Positions 32,220 to 44,154 of a DNA stretch of 64,000 nt are shown here, piece after piece. The DNA lies in NCBI GenBank assembly GCA_036365515.1, contig CM070875.1, positions 87,996,128 through 88,060,127 on the forward strand, read 5' to 3'. A model generated the notes under the pieces. That model did not search any database. It had not been told where the DNA came from and saw only the letters and a list, made by a program, of their open reading frames with translations. Origin of the DNA: Torymus aiolomorphi. Taxonomy: Eukaryota; Arthropoda; Insecta; Hymenoptera; Torymidae. The first letter of the stretch is position 1; each line of letters opens with the position of its first letter. The position numbers and the translations under genes are program-made.

Positions 32220-33411
32220 TGTTTGAGAATTCAGTAATTTGAATTCCCGCGGTTATGCTCAGCTCGGTACGACTCACGGCGCTGCCACGGCGCGGCAGCA
32301 CCTCGCGGCCTCTCGGCGGAACAGCCGAGACACTACACTGATTCACAAGGTGAATTCGCGCTTTTTCGGTCTCTCTCGCTCTCTCACATGCAAATATGGT
32401 GCCTCATACTCGGACTCTCGTCTCATTCAGCGGATCATCTCACACGGCAGCTCCTCATACATAGAGGCAATTTCTCACACGGCATCTACTCATACAAAGC
32501 GGCTCACTGTTCGGTAGTGAAGCGTGCTCGACACGAGGCCGCTCTCTCTCACTCTCTCAATGTACATACGGCGTGCTCGCAACGAGGCCGCATGGACTTT
32601 TACACGGCATACTCTCAGTCAGCTGTATCTCTCAAACGGAACTTCTCTTACGGCAGTGCTTTCATACGGCAGTGCTTCTCACACGGCAGCTTCTGATATG
32701 GCATAATCTCACCGGCTCGCTGCCTCTAGCTAGCCATGAGGCAACCACTCTCGGTAACCGTTACGCAAGACTCTTGGCGGTGCTCAACTGGCTTTTACCA
32801 ACTCTCCTGTTTCACTGGCTCCTCTCACTGGCTACAACTCTTCTCACTGGGTACAACTCTTCTCGCTTGCTATAACTCATCTGCGGTTACAACTCAATTG
32901 GCTTCATCTCTATGGACTGTGTGATTCAACCGGCTTCCTCATTCTTCTCCAAATTAATATAATTTCTATGAAGCTAAGGTAAACTCATACACACACCTAT
33001 ACACAGCCATTTTGATGACTCAAGCAAGCAGTAATCTCATATGAAGTACTCTGCACATATAATTCTGGTCAAGTCTCAACCACAAGAAATCAATAACATT
33101 CATTGTGTGTATTTATGCTAGCAGTAAACTCAACGGAATTTACTAATTCAAACTCAGCAATTCTCTGAAATCTCACTCACACAGAAACACTCAAACATAA
33201 TCTTTGTAACACTCATACACTCAAACATAAACTTGTAACACTCAGATACTCAACCAAGCTTTTGTAATATTCAACCAATTTATGTAATAGAGTTAAGTTT
33301 ATAGACAGTTTTATAATATACTGAAATTTAATTTATTAAAGTGTTTGGCTCTCAATTTATTTGTAAACACCCACAGCATGTCCTCATTAAAAATTATGGC
33401 ATTCTCAAACA
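32220..33411 (+). repeat. 3' LTR, 1192 bp
   Basis: Starts TGTTTGAGAATTC and ends ATTCTCAAACA. It is almost identical to the 5' LTR apart from the missing ~170 bp; I noted about seven substitutions. Confidence 0.9.
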
Positions 33412-33416
33412 ATTTC

Positions 33417-33769
33417 AAATTATGGCTAAATCTTCGTATTGGTCAACAATTACAATAAAATAATTGGTTAAGTAAGAATTAAATATTTTAATAAGTTAAC
33501 AACTGATTTAAGTCACAATTAGAATTACTAAAAATGTTTAATTGACTATTTCGGTTGGCAAACGGTTCGTCAATTTTTAAATTAAAAACGTCACATCATG
33601 ATTATGTTCCTATTTTCGACGAAGAATAACTATTTATAGATGTGGAAATATTATATTGTAGATGCTTTAAAATATAGTGATAGTTTTAAATAGTTTTAAT
33701 TAAATTTCGATGTTAATCTTTAGTTGAAAGGCTTCCATTTGATTAACATGTTAACCAACGCAGTTCGTC
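33417..33769. other. AT-rich interval, nothing identified
   Basis: No reading frame or repeat supported; the CTCA enrichment of the neighbouring LTR stops abruptly here. Confidence 0.5.
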
Positions 33770-34176
33770 TATTTTCTACCAGGGTGGTGAATAAATTTAT
33801 TCAGGATACAAAATATTCTTAACTAAACAAATGTTACCCAAAATATCATACTTGCAATGTTTTCTGGAAAAAAATAACTCAATTACAAGTAAAATTTCAA
33901 TTCTACTAGAGAATAAAAATTGAAGTAAAAAAATGTGTGTTGTATAATAATTGTTACGAGTAAGCTATCGGAACTTTTTATAATAATAAAAAGTGACGGA
34001 CCCTGGGATCAAGCCACGGCCAACGCTACCATCAAGCCACAGCCGTCACCGCTCGGCCTTCTGCTAATCGGCGTCATATTGTAATCGGACGCCTTGCTTA
34101 TTTCGTTCTTTCATATTTGTACGTAATGTATCCACACGTTACATAATATAAATAAAAGTAATTCTACACAATTAAA

Positions 34177-34207
<31 letters not shown>

Positions 34208-34705
34208 GCGAGCGGGGATTGAATTTTGTTCAAAAAGATTAAAACAAAAGGAGCTGCGCGCTGTAGCCACCACTGCTACCGCTACGATACGTATATGGTA
34301 GCGTAAAATCGTTAATATTTATTTTCCACCCTACGGGCTTGAGCTGTGGCTTAGAATTTGGGTTTTGTAGTTTTCAGTTTAAAATTCCGTTTATTTGCGT
34401 GTAGTAAAAACTTTCGACGGAGCGACGATTGTCAGGCTGCTCGGCCATTGTCGGGTTGTTGGGAGAAGTAAACAGAGCCGGAAAGCGTGCGCGGCATGCA
34501 CCGAGCCGCCGACTCGTCTTCTCCCGCTTCTCCCACCCCGCTCCGTGCGCAGTTTCCAACAACCAATCAGGAAATAGTGCGCATGGTTCGATGATATGAC
34601 CGCGAGAGGCAGCAGCGCGCCGCACGCAGAAACTTGCCTTACTTTTTTCCGGGGCGCTGGTAATGGTAATCTCTCTATTCATCTCTGGTAGAAAACTGCT
34701 GAACG
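33770..34705. repeat. Left arm of a large inverted repeat
   Basis: 33787-33958 (GGTGAATAAATTTATTCAGGA, TTTCAATTCTACTAGAGAATA) and 34200-34705 (GAATTTGGGTTTTGTAG, GCGGGAGAAG-type GC-rich block, TCTCTATTCATCTCTGGTAGAA) are inverted copies of 40270-40441 and 39793-40200. The edge, TATTTTCTACCAGGGTGG at 33770-33787, is identical to the outer end of the Penelope-like element at 59087-59104. Confidence 0.75.
33960..34193 (+). mobile_element. Retroposed insert with poly(A) tail
   Basis: A segment with internal duplicated CAAGCCACGGCCAACG/CAAGCCACAGCCGTCACC strings, an AATAAA-type signal (ATAAATAAAAG near 34148) and a tail of about 22 A. It lies where the mirrored arm near 40260 has no counterpart. 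Probably a SINE or truncated LINE 3' end. Confidence 0.5.
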
Positions 34706-34883
34706 CTTCGGCTGTTTTGAGATTAAGCACAGTTGGGCTATTCCAGTGTGTCTAACTTAACTAGCTACGTTAGTCTTCTTTTCTCTCAGTGTAGATATAA
34801 CGTTTATGAAAAGAACAAAGTGAATTTCAATAAATAAGGGTTATAAGTGTTCGTGAATAAACTTTATCAAGCTTTTATGTACA

Positions 34884-35140
34884 ATGCAGAAAGCAAACAA
34901 AAAAACTATGTAAGTGGTTGAATGTTTAATACTATCCTCCATGGAGGAGATAGAAGTTAAATAAATATTACTGATTACTGGATAATTTGTTTTGATTACA
35001 GGTCAACTGAATTTGTTCGGCCTGACTACGTTGGAGGTACTGAAGATATCGCAGTTGATATTTTCTTCAACAACTTGGAAGAAGCCAAAAGAACAGTTGC
35101 TTCTATTCCAGCAAAGTACCAACCGCATTCATTGTTAATG
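34884..35140 (+). CDS. Two spliced coding exons of an unidentified host-type gene (partial)
   Basis: An ATG at 34884 opens a short exon ending ACTAT before GTAAGT (34910). A 92-nt intron ends TTTTGATTACAG at 35001, and exon 2 (35002-35140) continues in frame, TCAACTGAATTT onward, to a second donor GTAATT at 35141. The two exons give exactly 55 codons, starting MQKANKKTMSTEFVRPDYVG and including DIFFNNLEEAKRTVASIPAK. I see no further exon before 46 kb, so this is either the 5' end of a gene with a very long intron or a captured fragment. The upstream GC-rich arm (34400-34700) could act as promoter. I do not recognise the protein. Clean splice sites and non-transposon sequence argue for host origin. 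Confidence 0.5.
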
Positions 35141-35141
35141 G

Positions 35142-36935
35142 TAATTTTAAATTATGATGTTTCCTTATAGAGTGTCGTTGCATAATATATTTAATTTCAT
35201 TAGCAAGATCACGCGCGCTTGGCAATTAATTTTAATAATACCATTTTACATACAAAATTTTTGAGGTTACAATTTTGAGAGTAGACATATTTTGAGGTTA
35301 GACATGTTATCATACGTTATGCAAGGTTCTATTAAATTTCTAATAAAAATGTCATAACTAATCCTAGCTGTACGCATGACAAGGAAAAAAGTGTTTCATT
35401 TTTGCTTCAGTTCCTTTTTCCGCTGTACCACCTATGTTTGAAAATCGATTCCATTTTTAACGCTCAGCTTGTGTGTCAAATAAAACATACGTTTTATGTT
35501 AAAATTAACCAATTCGTCTGTTACTTTTACAAATGATTTGTGTAATTTTAATCGTAACCACACGAAACACAAATTTTTCTAGTTTGTACTACATACCTAA
35601 TGCGCACGTAGATATTGCGGCTCAGTATATTAGGAGTACCTCAGATCCGGATCACAGATTCGGCTGAAATTTTAAGATTTGTGTTTGGATATATAAATAT
35701 AAAGAAAGCCGCAAAATTAGATTCTAATGCTTCGAAAAACTCAAGTTTTACACATTTTCGATTTATTTTGACAAAATATGGCAAATATTTATTTTCCTGT
35801 CCTAAATATTTATTATTATAATTTATATGACTGTAAGACCGATATAAAAATTCTCATCAATTGATATTAAATTGCAGTCGACATAAGTAATATTGTTAAT
35901 GTTAAAATATGGAAAATAGAATTTTTTTCAAAAGCTAGCTTCAGCCATTCAGTCTTCGAAATTTTAAATAAAATTTCAAAAGTGAAAAATGAAACTAGAG
36001 AAAACAAGCTTTAATATACTTATTACAGAATAAAAATATTCTATCTTTCCAAAGTTATAAAAGTTTAGTGAAAGATGATATGAAGTCGGTATTTTTCGGG
36101 TTTCGTTGTTATTATTATATACAACCCTAATAATAATAACAAAATTATAATTCGAGAACGAAACGTGATATTGAACAAAAATTCTGAAATAAAAGTTGAT
36201 GAGGCTAAAATTGTAAAGAAGAATGATCTATCAAGTTCTATTTTCGACAAAATTACGGTTGTAATAAGCCAAGAGAAAATTGGAAACTGAGAAGAGAGGT
36301 GGTTAGATATGCAGCCGCATACTCAACGGTCCCTCTTCGGACATATGGAAAGCAGATCGGGGGTTAGTGCGGTAGAGTACGAGCCAAAAGTACAGTGCGT
36401 CGAACGCCGTTCGCGATACGCGTAGCACTCTCGAGGCCCCCCACTGACCCCACTCTCAAAATTTCATGCGAGACTGTCCACGCACACATAGCGCCACTTC
36501 ATCTGTGATTCTGTGTGCAGGTGTGCTGATTCTGCGTAGACACACTGCAGGCAGAGCGCCTTCGTTTGTTTACACGCATACAAGGCCACGCGCGGTGTCG
36601 TCTAAACCGAGGCTACGTACTTAAACAATTGTATCTCGAAAACGGTAAAGCTAGTTTCCTGAAATTTGTAGAGAACATTCAAAGTATTGTCTGGTATTGT
36701 CCCTAGTAACATATGTCTTTTTATTTCAAATCTGAAGAAAACTTTTCAAGTTATTTACGAAAACGTTCATTTTTTTACGTTTTATTACTCTCCCATAAGA
36801 CACCGTGTTAATTTTCGTAACTTTGGGAGCTTATATCTCACAAACGGTGAAGCTAGGCGTTCTGAAATTTGCAAATGTTGTGGATAATAACAATAAGAGT
36901 CTACCCGGCAAGTTTCAAGAAATTCTGAAGAAAAC
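35142..36935. other. Non-coding, possible intron
   Basis: Mostly AT-rich, with a GC-richer block at about 36300-36620. A ~60-bp direct repeat beginning TATCTC and including AACGGT and GAAATTTG recurs at about 36631 and 36834. No gene supported. Confidence 0.5.
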
Positions 36936-38365
36936 CCTAAATCGCATCCCCTTAACTGGACTTTGAAGATCGATTTTGGCTGCTTTAAAACGAAGCCGAG
37001 TACCAGTATTTAGTTCTCATAGGCCCTTTTTCTTAATATATAGGTTACCTTATCTTGAAAATGCGTTATTTTCTTAAAAAAATTATGTCTCTTCTATCGA
37101 CTATCACTTAAGGTGTTTTTCCTCGGACTCCTTAGTCAAAGCAGTGCTAAATGAAGAGTTACCTAAAACTTTTAAAAATCATAGTTGCAATGTAATTTAT
37201 TTATTTAAAATGATAGAGATAATCAATGTATTATAAATAAAGTGTATTTAACACGACAAAGATATCTTTTTTCACAAAATGGCGATATTCTAAAAATGAG
37301 ATATTCTGACTACAAACAATTATTGATAAATCACCGGAATCTTTTTGTTTCTCAACCGATTTTAATTTTCAAGGTCTCATTTTGCTCCTTATGTAATTTT
37401 ATGGGGGACTTGCCGAAGGAAAAATTAAAAATTATTCAAAACTCAGAAAGTTATAGATAATTGTTCATAAATTCACGCACGTCGTTAAAAAAATAAATTT
37501 TTTTAATTGGCTATACTTTCTGAGTTGTGAATAATTTTTTATTTTTCCTTCGGCAAATCCCCATGAAATTACTTAAAGAGCAAAATGAGATCTTGAAAAG
37601 TAAATTCGGTTGAGAAATAAAAAAGATTCCGGTGATGTATCAATAATTGTTTGTACTGATAATATCTACTTTCTAGAATATCGCCATTTTGTGTAAAAAG
37701 TTATTTTAGTCCTCTTAAATACACTTTATTTACAATACATTGACTATCTCTATCATTTTTAATAAATAAATCACATTACAACTATGGTTTTTCATTAAAT
37801 TTTAGGTAACCTCTTCATTTAGCACTGCTTCGACTAGGGAGTCCGAGGAGAACCACTTTAACCAGTATAATTTATGATACGGAAACTATCAAAAAAGATT
37901 ATAAAAGTAGACAGCAAGACCTGCAATTTAAACTCTGATTCATTGAAAAATATCAATTTTTTAGGAAATTATAAGCAATCACAGATACCGTAAGAAAATG
38001 GTTAAAAATAAAATTCATTAAATCGATTAAAATGAAGAAAAATTTTAAACCTTTTTTTACGCTATCTTTAATTGCTTATAATTTCATAAAAAATCAATAT
38101 TTTTCAACAAATCAGATCTTAAATTTTATCGGTTACTGCCTATTTTTATAATCTTCTTTGCCCGTTTTTTTTTATCATAAATACTTGCAATGTGACAGTC
38201 AATACAAGAGACATCATATTTTAAGAAAATAACGCCTTTTTAAGATAAATTAACCTATATCTTGAGAAAAAGGGACTATGAGAACTAATTACTAGTACTG
38301 GGCTTCGTTTTTGGGCTAAAAAAATCGTTTCTCAAGGCCTTCTTAAGATCCCGTTCTCAAAGATT
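36935..38365. mobile_element. Palindromic foldback element F2 (interrupted by a TTAA MITE)
   Basis: Left arm 36935-37111 plus 37858-38020, right arm 38030-38365. Mirrored landmarks include CGAAGCC, TTATTTTCTTAA, TGTCTCTT, TATTTATGATA-type and GATTATAAAA strings. Without the nested MITE it would be about 685 bp. No coding. Confidence 0.8.
37112..37857. mobile_element. Foldback MITE family F1, 746 bp, TTAA target duplication
   Basis: Flanked by TTAA at 37108-37111 and 37858-37861. Ends GGTGTTTTTCCTCGGACTCC and, inverted, AGTGGTTCTCCTCGGACTCC. The arms run almost to the centre near 37480 (AAAGTATAG/CTATACTTT type mirror). The TTAA duplication is that of piggyBac-like transposons, though the ends are not classical piggyBac. 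Same family as 17225-19061. Confidence 0.85.
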
Positions 38366-38581
38366 ATACACTCTCCTTTTCAGATGAATTCACCGCACAT
38401 CCGCGTGTTATCTTCGAGCCATTTTATTTTCCCTTTGCAGGACGGTTTTCTTTTTCTATTTCTAAAAGCAATATTTTGGCCATTGATTTATTCCCAAAAG
38501 CACAATAGTTTACAAATACTTAGCGAGAGCACTCTCGTATATATCATCTACTATGTTTGAATCATCAAACATAATAAAAAT

Positions 38582-38669
38582 AAAAAAAGATATTATGATA
38601 ATTAAAAAGATATCTATGATTATCAAATCATATAGATATCTTTTTAATTATCGTAATATCTTTTTTTTA
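38582..38669. repeat. AT-rich long hairpin
   Basis: AAAAAAGATATTATGATAATT and its mirror (AATTATCGTAATATCTTTTTT) with a further GATATCTATGAT/ATCATATAGATATC core form arms of about 38-40 bp around a short loop. Confidence 0.85.
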
Positions 38670-39572
38670 TTTTTTTTTCCTTAAACTATTTTATTTTTTT
38701 TTTTTTTTTAAATCCCGTTTTTTCATGAAGTAATACGATTACTTCCGGTCATAGTTAACATGGCCCCCATTTACTCTCATGTAAAAGAAACCATTTTTAA
38801 TCATTTTTTTCTTGAAAATTAGATTGTCAAAGTACATAAAGAAATTGTAAAATTTTTTTCTTTTAGAGATTGAAATATGGATAGTAGAGATAATTGCATA
38901 ATTTGTAGAGATATAAATTTTTGATTAGCGCATACAATAATAAATACAGTGCCGCACCGTTCACAGCGCACCCCCTCTCGCAGCCTACGAACTCTATCGT
39001 TTGTTTACGTTTTGCCGCAGTACTCAGAATCGACCTGGTGTATCGCGTTCAAACTTTGTGCAAACATTCTCCTATATAGTTTTTTGGATCATTTTTATAT
39101 TTGGTAAAGAATCGCATGCTAAGTGTTTTGTCTTTTAGAAAAGATACTTCCATTAGAACATAAGAGTTGAACTTTGAAGTTCAATAATTTCATAATCATG
39201 TGGCCAAACGAATTAGAATTTCGCATCCTTATAGAAAATCAATCAAAGAACAACATATTCAATTTTTTGAATGATCTTAAATTATTCATTTCGGTATACA
39301 ACCACCTTAAGGACTCTCCTATCTTTAGCAAAAAAGCAGCCAAAAATTTAGAATTTTTATGTTATTCCTCAACTTAAGGTTAAGATTACATGAATTTTTT
39401 AGTATGTTTCATCGTGCATTTTTTGAGAAAATAATTCTTGAAAAACGAGTTTTTAACATAAGCTCTTACGGAAGATTGAGGTTATGTGGTCTTTAAACAT
39501 AAAAATCCCTTACAAAAAAAGCAGAAATAAATTTAAAAAACCTTTATTTGAGTAAGGAACAATATTCAAAGA

Positions 39573-39790
39573 ATAAAAAAGCAGATGGATCTTGGTCGCT
39601 TGTCAGGCATTTGGAAAAGAAGTAAGCGAAAACGTAAACAAAACACCGAGTTCGACGACTGCGCGAGGAGGTACGCGGTGAGCGGGGAGTCGCCGCGGGG
39701 AGAGAGGAGACCACCTTGCCTTGCTTCGCTCCACCGCAATGACATGATGGAGAGTCCTTCCTATAACTCAACTATATAGTTAGGGGAAAT
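39573..39790. repeat. GC-rich interspersed repeat fragment
   Basis: GCGAAAACGTAAACAAAACACC followed by a G-rich block resembles 14135-14250 and 57715-57830. It abuts the right arm of the large inverted repeat. Confidence 0.5.
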
Positions 39791-39792
39791 CC

Positions 39793-40445
39793 AGCACATT
39801 CTACCAGAGATGAATAGGGAGATTGCCAGCGCCCCGGAAAAAAGTGAGGCAAGATTCTGTGCGCAGCGCACTGCTGCCCCTCGCGGCCAAATCATGGAAG
39901 CAGGCGCACATTTTCCTGATTGGTCGTTGGAACGTGCGCCTGGAGCGAGGTGGGGTCAGCGGGAGAAGACGGGTCGGCGGCTCGATGCACGTGCACTGAA
40001 CGTGTTTATGCTCGAGCGGCCGGGCGCGCCGCGAGCTTGCTGGCTCTGTTTACTTCTCCCGACAACCCGATAATGACCGAGCGGCCTGACAATCGCCGCT
40101 CGGTCGAATTTTTTTACTATATGCAAATGAACGGAATTTTAAACTAACAACTACAAAACCCAAATTCAAAGCCACATTTGTTCTATTCTTTTGGATCCGA
40201 GTTCGATCCTGGCTCGCAAAATTTTTTTCTTTTTTTTTTTAATTTTTAACATACGTAAAATTTCTTTTATTATATTATTATATAACAAACATTTTTTGAC
40301 TTCAATTTTTATTCTCTAGTAGAATTGAAATTTTAATTGTAATTGATATATTTGTTTTTTTCTTTAGAAAATATTACATTCAAAGTTATTTTATAGAATG
40401 CGCTAATTGTATTGAATATTTTGTATCCTGAATAAATTAATTCAC
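39793..40445. repeat. Right arm of the large inverted repeat
   Basis: Reverse-complement match to 33787-34705 (without the retroposed insert). Both arms carry a related frame (MNREI...SAPEKS, FPDW, REKT) but stops and shifts differ, and shared ancestry explains the similarity. A tRNA-like GAGTTCGATCCTGGCTCGC at 40199-40218 has a mirrored relic near 34206. Confidence 0.75.
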
Positions 40446-40449
40446 CGAA

Positions 40450-40790
40450 AGTAAAATAATTCAATTTCGTTATATTTATTTTGTGCGAAAAAATCCCTAT
40501 TTAATTTATATGTAAAAATCAATAAAGCACACTGATCGCTTAACAGTATAACAGAGACTGCGCAAAGGCGATGCAAAAAAAATGCGCTTGTGCTTTAATT
40601 GTTTTATTTAAGCCTCACAAAAACTAATACGAAAATTCCAAGTCAAAAGCCAAATGGGCTATGATTATGAGCCTACACGATTTTAAAGTTTGCATTTATA
40701 TTTGTGATGTAATCCAACCGCCATATCCTCTGAAATTTAATCATTTATAGTCATAACATAGAAAAAATTTATTGTATTATACATATTTAT
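40450..40790. other. AT-rich spacer
   Basis: No gene or repeat supported between the inverted arm and the satellite. Confidence 0.5.
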
Positions 40791-40792
40791 TA

Positions 40793-43700
40793 CATAGGAG
40801 TCATGTAGACATGAAAAACTTAGCAAAACGATTATTTAAATAGTTTTTAAACCCTACTAGGCGGGGGATTAGACGTCCACGCATATAAGGGAGCCATGTA
40901 GAAATGAATAAATAAGCAGAACAATTATTTAAATAATTTTTAAACCCAACTTGCCGGGGGACGCGAGGTCCACGCATATTAGCAAATTTCGTAGACGAGC
41001 AACAATAAGCAAGACAATTATTTTAACAATTTTTTATTTCAAGCATGCTGGGGTCATGAGGTCCACGCATATTAGGATATTATGTAGACATGAAGAAATA
41101 TGCAAAATGATTATTTAAATAGTTTTTAAACCCTACTAAGCGGGGGATAAGAGGTCCACGCATATAAGGGTGCCATGTAGAAATGAATAAATAAGCAGAA
41201 CAATTATTTAAATAATTTTTAAACCCAAATAGCCGGGGGACGAGAGGTCCACGCATATAAAGGAGTCATTTAGATATGACAAAATTAGCAAAACTATTAT
41301 TTAAATAATTTTCAAACCCAAGTAGCCGGGGGACGAGAGGTCCACCCAAATTAGGGAATTTCGTAGATGTGCAACAATAAGCAAGACAATTCTTTAAACC
41401 ATTTTTAAACCCAAGTAGACGGGGGATATGAGGTCTCCGCATATTAGGGAGTCATGTAGACATGCAAAAATTCGAAAAAAAATTATTTAAATAATTTTTC
41501 AACGCAAGTAACCGGGGGCGAGAGGTGTACGCATATTAGGGAATTTCGTAGACGTGCAACAATAAGCAAGACAATTAATCAGTTTTTAAACCCAAGTAGG
41601 CGGGGGTTATGAGGTCCACGCATATTAGGGAGTCATGTAGCTATCAAAAAATTTGCAAAACGATTATTTAAATTATTTTTAATCCCAAGTAGGCGGGGGA
41701 TAGGAGGTCCACGTATATTAGGGAGTCATGCAGACATCAAAACATTAACAAAACGATTATTTAAATAATTTTTAAACCCAAATAGGCGGGGGTCGCGGGG
41801 TCCACGCATATTACCAAATTTCGTAGACGAGCAACAACAAGCAAGACAATTATTTTAACAATTTTCAATTTCAAGCAGGCGGGGCTTATGAGGTCCACGC
41901 ATATTAGTGAGTTATGTAGACATGAAGAAATATGCAAAACGATTATTTAAATAATTTATAAACTCAACTAGCCGGGGGATGAGAGGTCCACCCAAATTAG
42001 GGAATTTCGTAGATGTGCAACAATAAGCAAGACAATTATTTAAACAATTTTTAATCCCAAGTAGACGGGGTATATGAAGCCCACGCGTATAAGGGAGTCA
42101 TCTAGACATGAAACAATTATCAAAACAATTATTTAAATAGTTTTTAAACCCTACTAGGCGGGGGATAAGAGGTCCACGCTTATAAAGGTGCCATGTAGAA
42201 ATGAATAAATAAGCAAAACAATTATTTAAATAATTTTTAAACCCAAATAGCCGGAGGACGAGAGGTCCACGCATATTAGCAAATTTCGTAGACGAGCAAC
42301 AATAAGCAAGACAATTATTTTAACAATTTTTTATTTCAAGCATGCTGGGGTCATGAGGTCCACGCATATTAGGATATTATGTAGACATAAAGAAATATGC
42401 AAAACGATTATTTAAATAATTTATAAACCCAACTAGCCGGGGGACGAGAGGTCCACCCAAATTATGGAATTTCGTAGATGTGCAACAATAAGCAAGACAA
42501 TTATTTAAACAATTTTTAATCCCAATTAGACGGGGTATATGAAGTCCACGCGTATAAGTGAGTGATCTAGACATGAAAAAATTATCAAAACGATTATTTA
42601 AATAGTTGTTAAACCCTACTAGGTGGGGGATAAGAGGTCCACGCATATAAGGGTGCCATGTAGAAATGAATAAATAAGCAGAACAATTATTTAAATAATT
42701 TTTAAACCCAAGTAGGCGGGGGATATGAGGTCTCCGCATATTAGGGAGTCATGTAGACATGCAAAAATTCGAAAAACAATTATTTAAATAATTTTTAAAC
42801 GCAAGTAGCCGGGGGGCGAGAGGTCCTCGCATATTAGGGAATTTCGTAGACGTGCAACAATAAGCAAGACAATTAAACATATTTTAAACCCAAGTACGCG
42901 GGCGTTATGAGGTCCACGCATATTAGGGAGTCATGTAGCTATCAAAAAATTTGCAAAACGATTATTTAAATTATTTTTAATCCCAAGTAGTCGGGGGATA
43001 GGAGGTCCACGCATATTAGGGAGTCATGTAGACATCAAAACATTAACAAAGCGATTATTTAAATAATTTTGAGACCCAAGTAGGCGGGGGATATGAGGTC
43101 CACACATATTAGGGAGTCATGCAGACATGCAAAAATTCGAAAAACGATTATTTAAATAATTTTTAATCCCAAATAGGCGGGGGGCAGGAGGTCCACGCAT
43201 CTAAGGGAGTCATGTTGAAATGAATAAATAAGCAGAACGATTATTTAAACAATTTTTAAACCCAACTAGCCGGGGGACGCGCGGTCCACGCATATTAGCA
43301 AATTTGGTAGACGAGCAACAATAAGCAAGACAATTATTTAAATCATTTTTAAACCCAAGTAGGCGGGGGATATGAGGTCTCCGCATATTAGGGAGTCATG
43401 TAGACATGCAAAAATTCGAAAAACAATTATTTAAATAATTTTTAAACGCAAGTAACCGGGGGCGAGAGGTCCACGCATATTAGGGAATTTCGTAGACGTG
43501 CAACAATAAGCAAGACAATTATTTAAACAATTTTTAATCCCGAGTAGACGGGGTATATGTAGTCCACGCGTATAAGGGAGTCATCTAGACATGAAAAAAT
43601 TATCAAAACGATTATTTAAATAGTTTTTAAACCTTACTAGGCGGGGGATTAGACGTCCACGCATATAAGGGAGCCATGTAGATATGAATAAATAAGCAGA

Positions 43701-44150
43701 ACAATTATTTAAATAATTTTTAAACCCAACTTGCCCGGGGACGCGAGGTCCACGCATATTAGCAAATTTCGTAGAAGAGTAACAATAAGCAAGACAATTA
43801 TTTAAACAATTTATAAAACCCAAGTAGGTGGAGATATGAGGTCCACGTATATTAGGGAGTCATGTAGACATGAAGAAATATGCAAAACGATTATTTAAAT
43901 GATTTTTAAACCCAAGTAGACGGAGTATATGAAGTCCACCCAAATTAGGGAATTTTGTAGATGTGCAAAAATAAGCACGACAATTATTTAAACCATTTTT
44001 AAAGCCAAGTAGGCGGGGGATATGAGATCCACGCATATAAGAGAGTCATGTAGAAATGAATAAATAAGCAGAAGGATTATTAAAATAATTTTTAAACCCA
44101 AGTAGGCGGGGGATATGATGTCCACTCATATTAGGGAGTCTAGTATGGGT
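40793..44150 (+). repeat. ~93-bp satellite with higher-order organisation
   Basis: About 36 head-to-tail units share AGGTCCACGCATATTAGG, ATTATTTAAATAATTTTTAAACC and a GCGGGGG block. Unit subtypes include GTCATGTAGACATG, CCATGTAGAAATGAATAAATAAGC and TTTCGTAGACGTGCAACAATAAGC. Rare variants recur at a fixed distance: AAGCATGCTGGGGTC at 41041 and 42338, and GACATCAAAACATTAACAAA at 41733 and 43031, giving a higher-order period of about 1,297 bp. Frames read across it are repeat artefacts. Confidence 0.95.
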
Positions 44151-44154
44151 TTTT

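Larger units (their letters stand above)
26985..33411 (+). mobile_element. BEL/Pao-type LTR retrotransposon, complete but coding-defective
   Basis: Two LTRs flank a 3.87-kb internal region. The LTR ends are TGTTTGRGAAT and ATTCTCAAACA, and the element is bracketed by a 5-bp target duplication ATTTC (26980-26984, 33412-33416). A primer-binding site for tRNA-Tyr follows the 5' LTR. Decayed pol shows protease, RT, RNase H and integrase traits in BEL/Pao order, but frames are broken throughout. Apart from one 170-bp indel the LTRs differ at only about seven positions, so insertion is recent. The plus strand is extraordinarily rich in CTCA. Confidence 0.9.

Noticed and set aside
40195..40222. tRNA gene or SINE B box (GAGTTCGATCCTGGCTCGC)
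   Set aside because: The T-stem does not pair and no A box or cloverleaf is found upstream. It is at most a tRNA-like relic.
42377..43823. Frames with repeated PRLVGFKNYLNN-type segments as a repetitive protein
   Set aside because: They are translations of the 93-bp satellite (31 codons per unit, so frames persist by chance of unit length).
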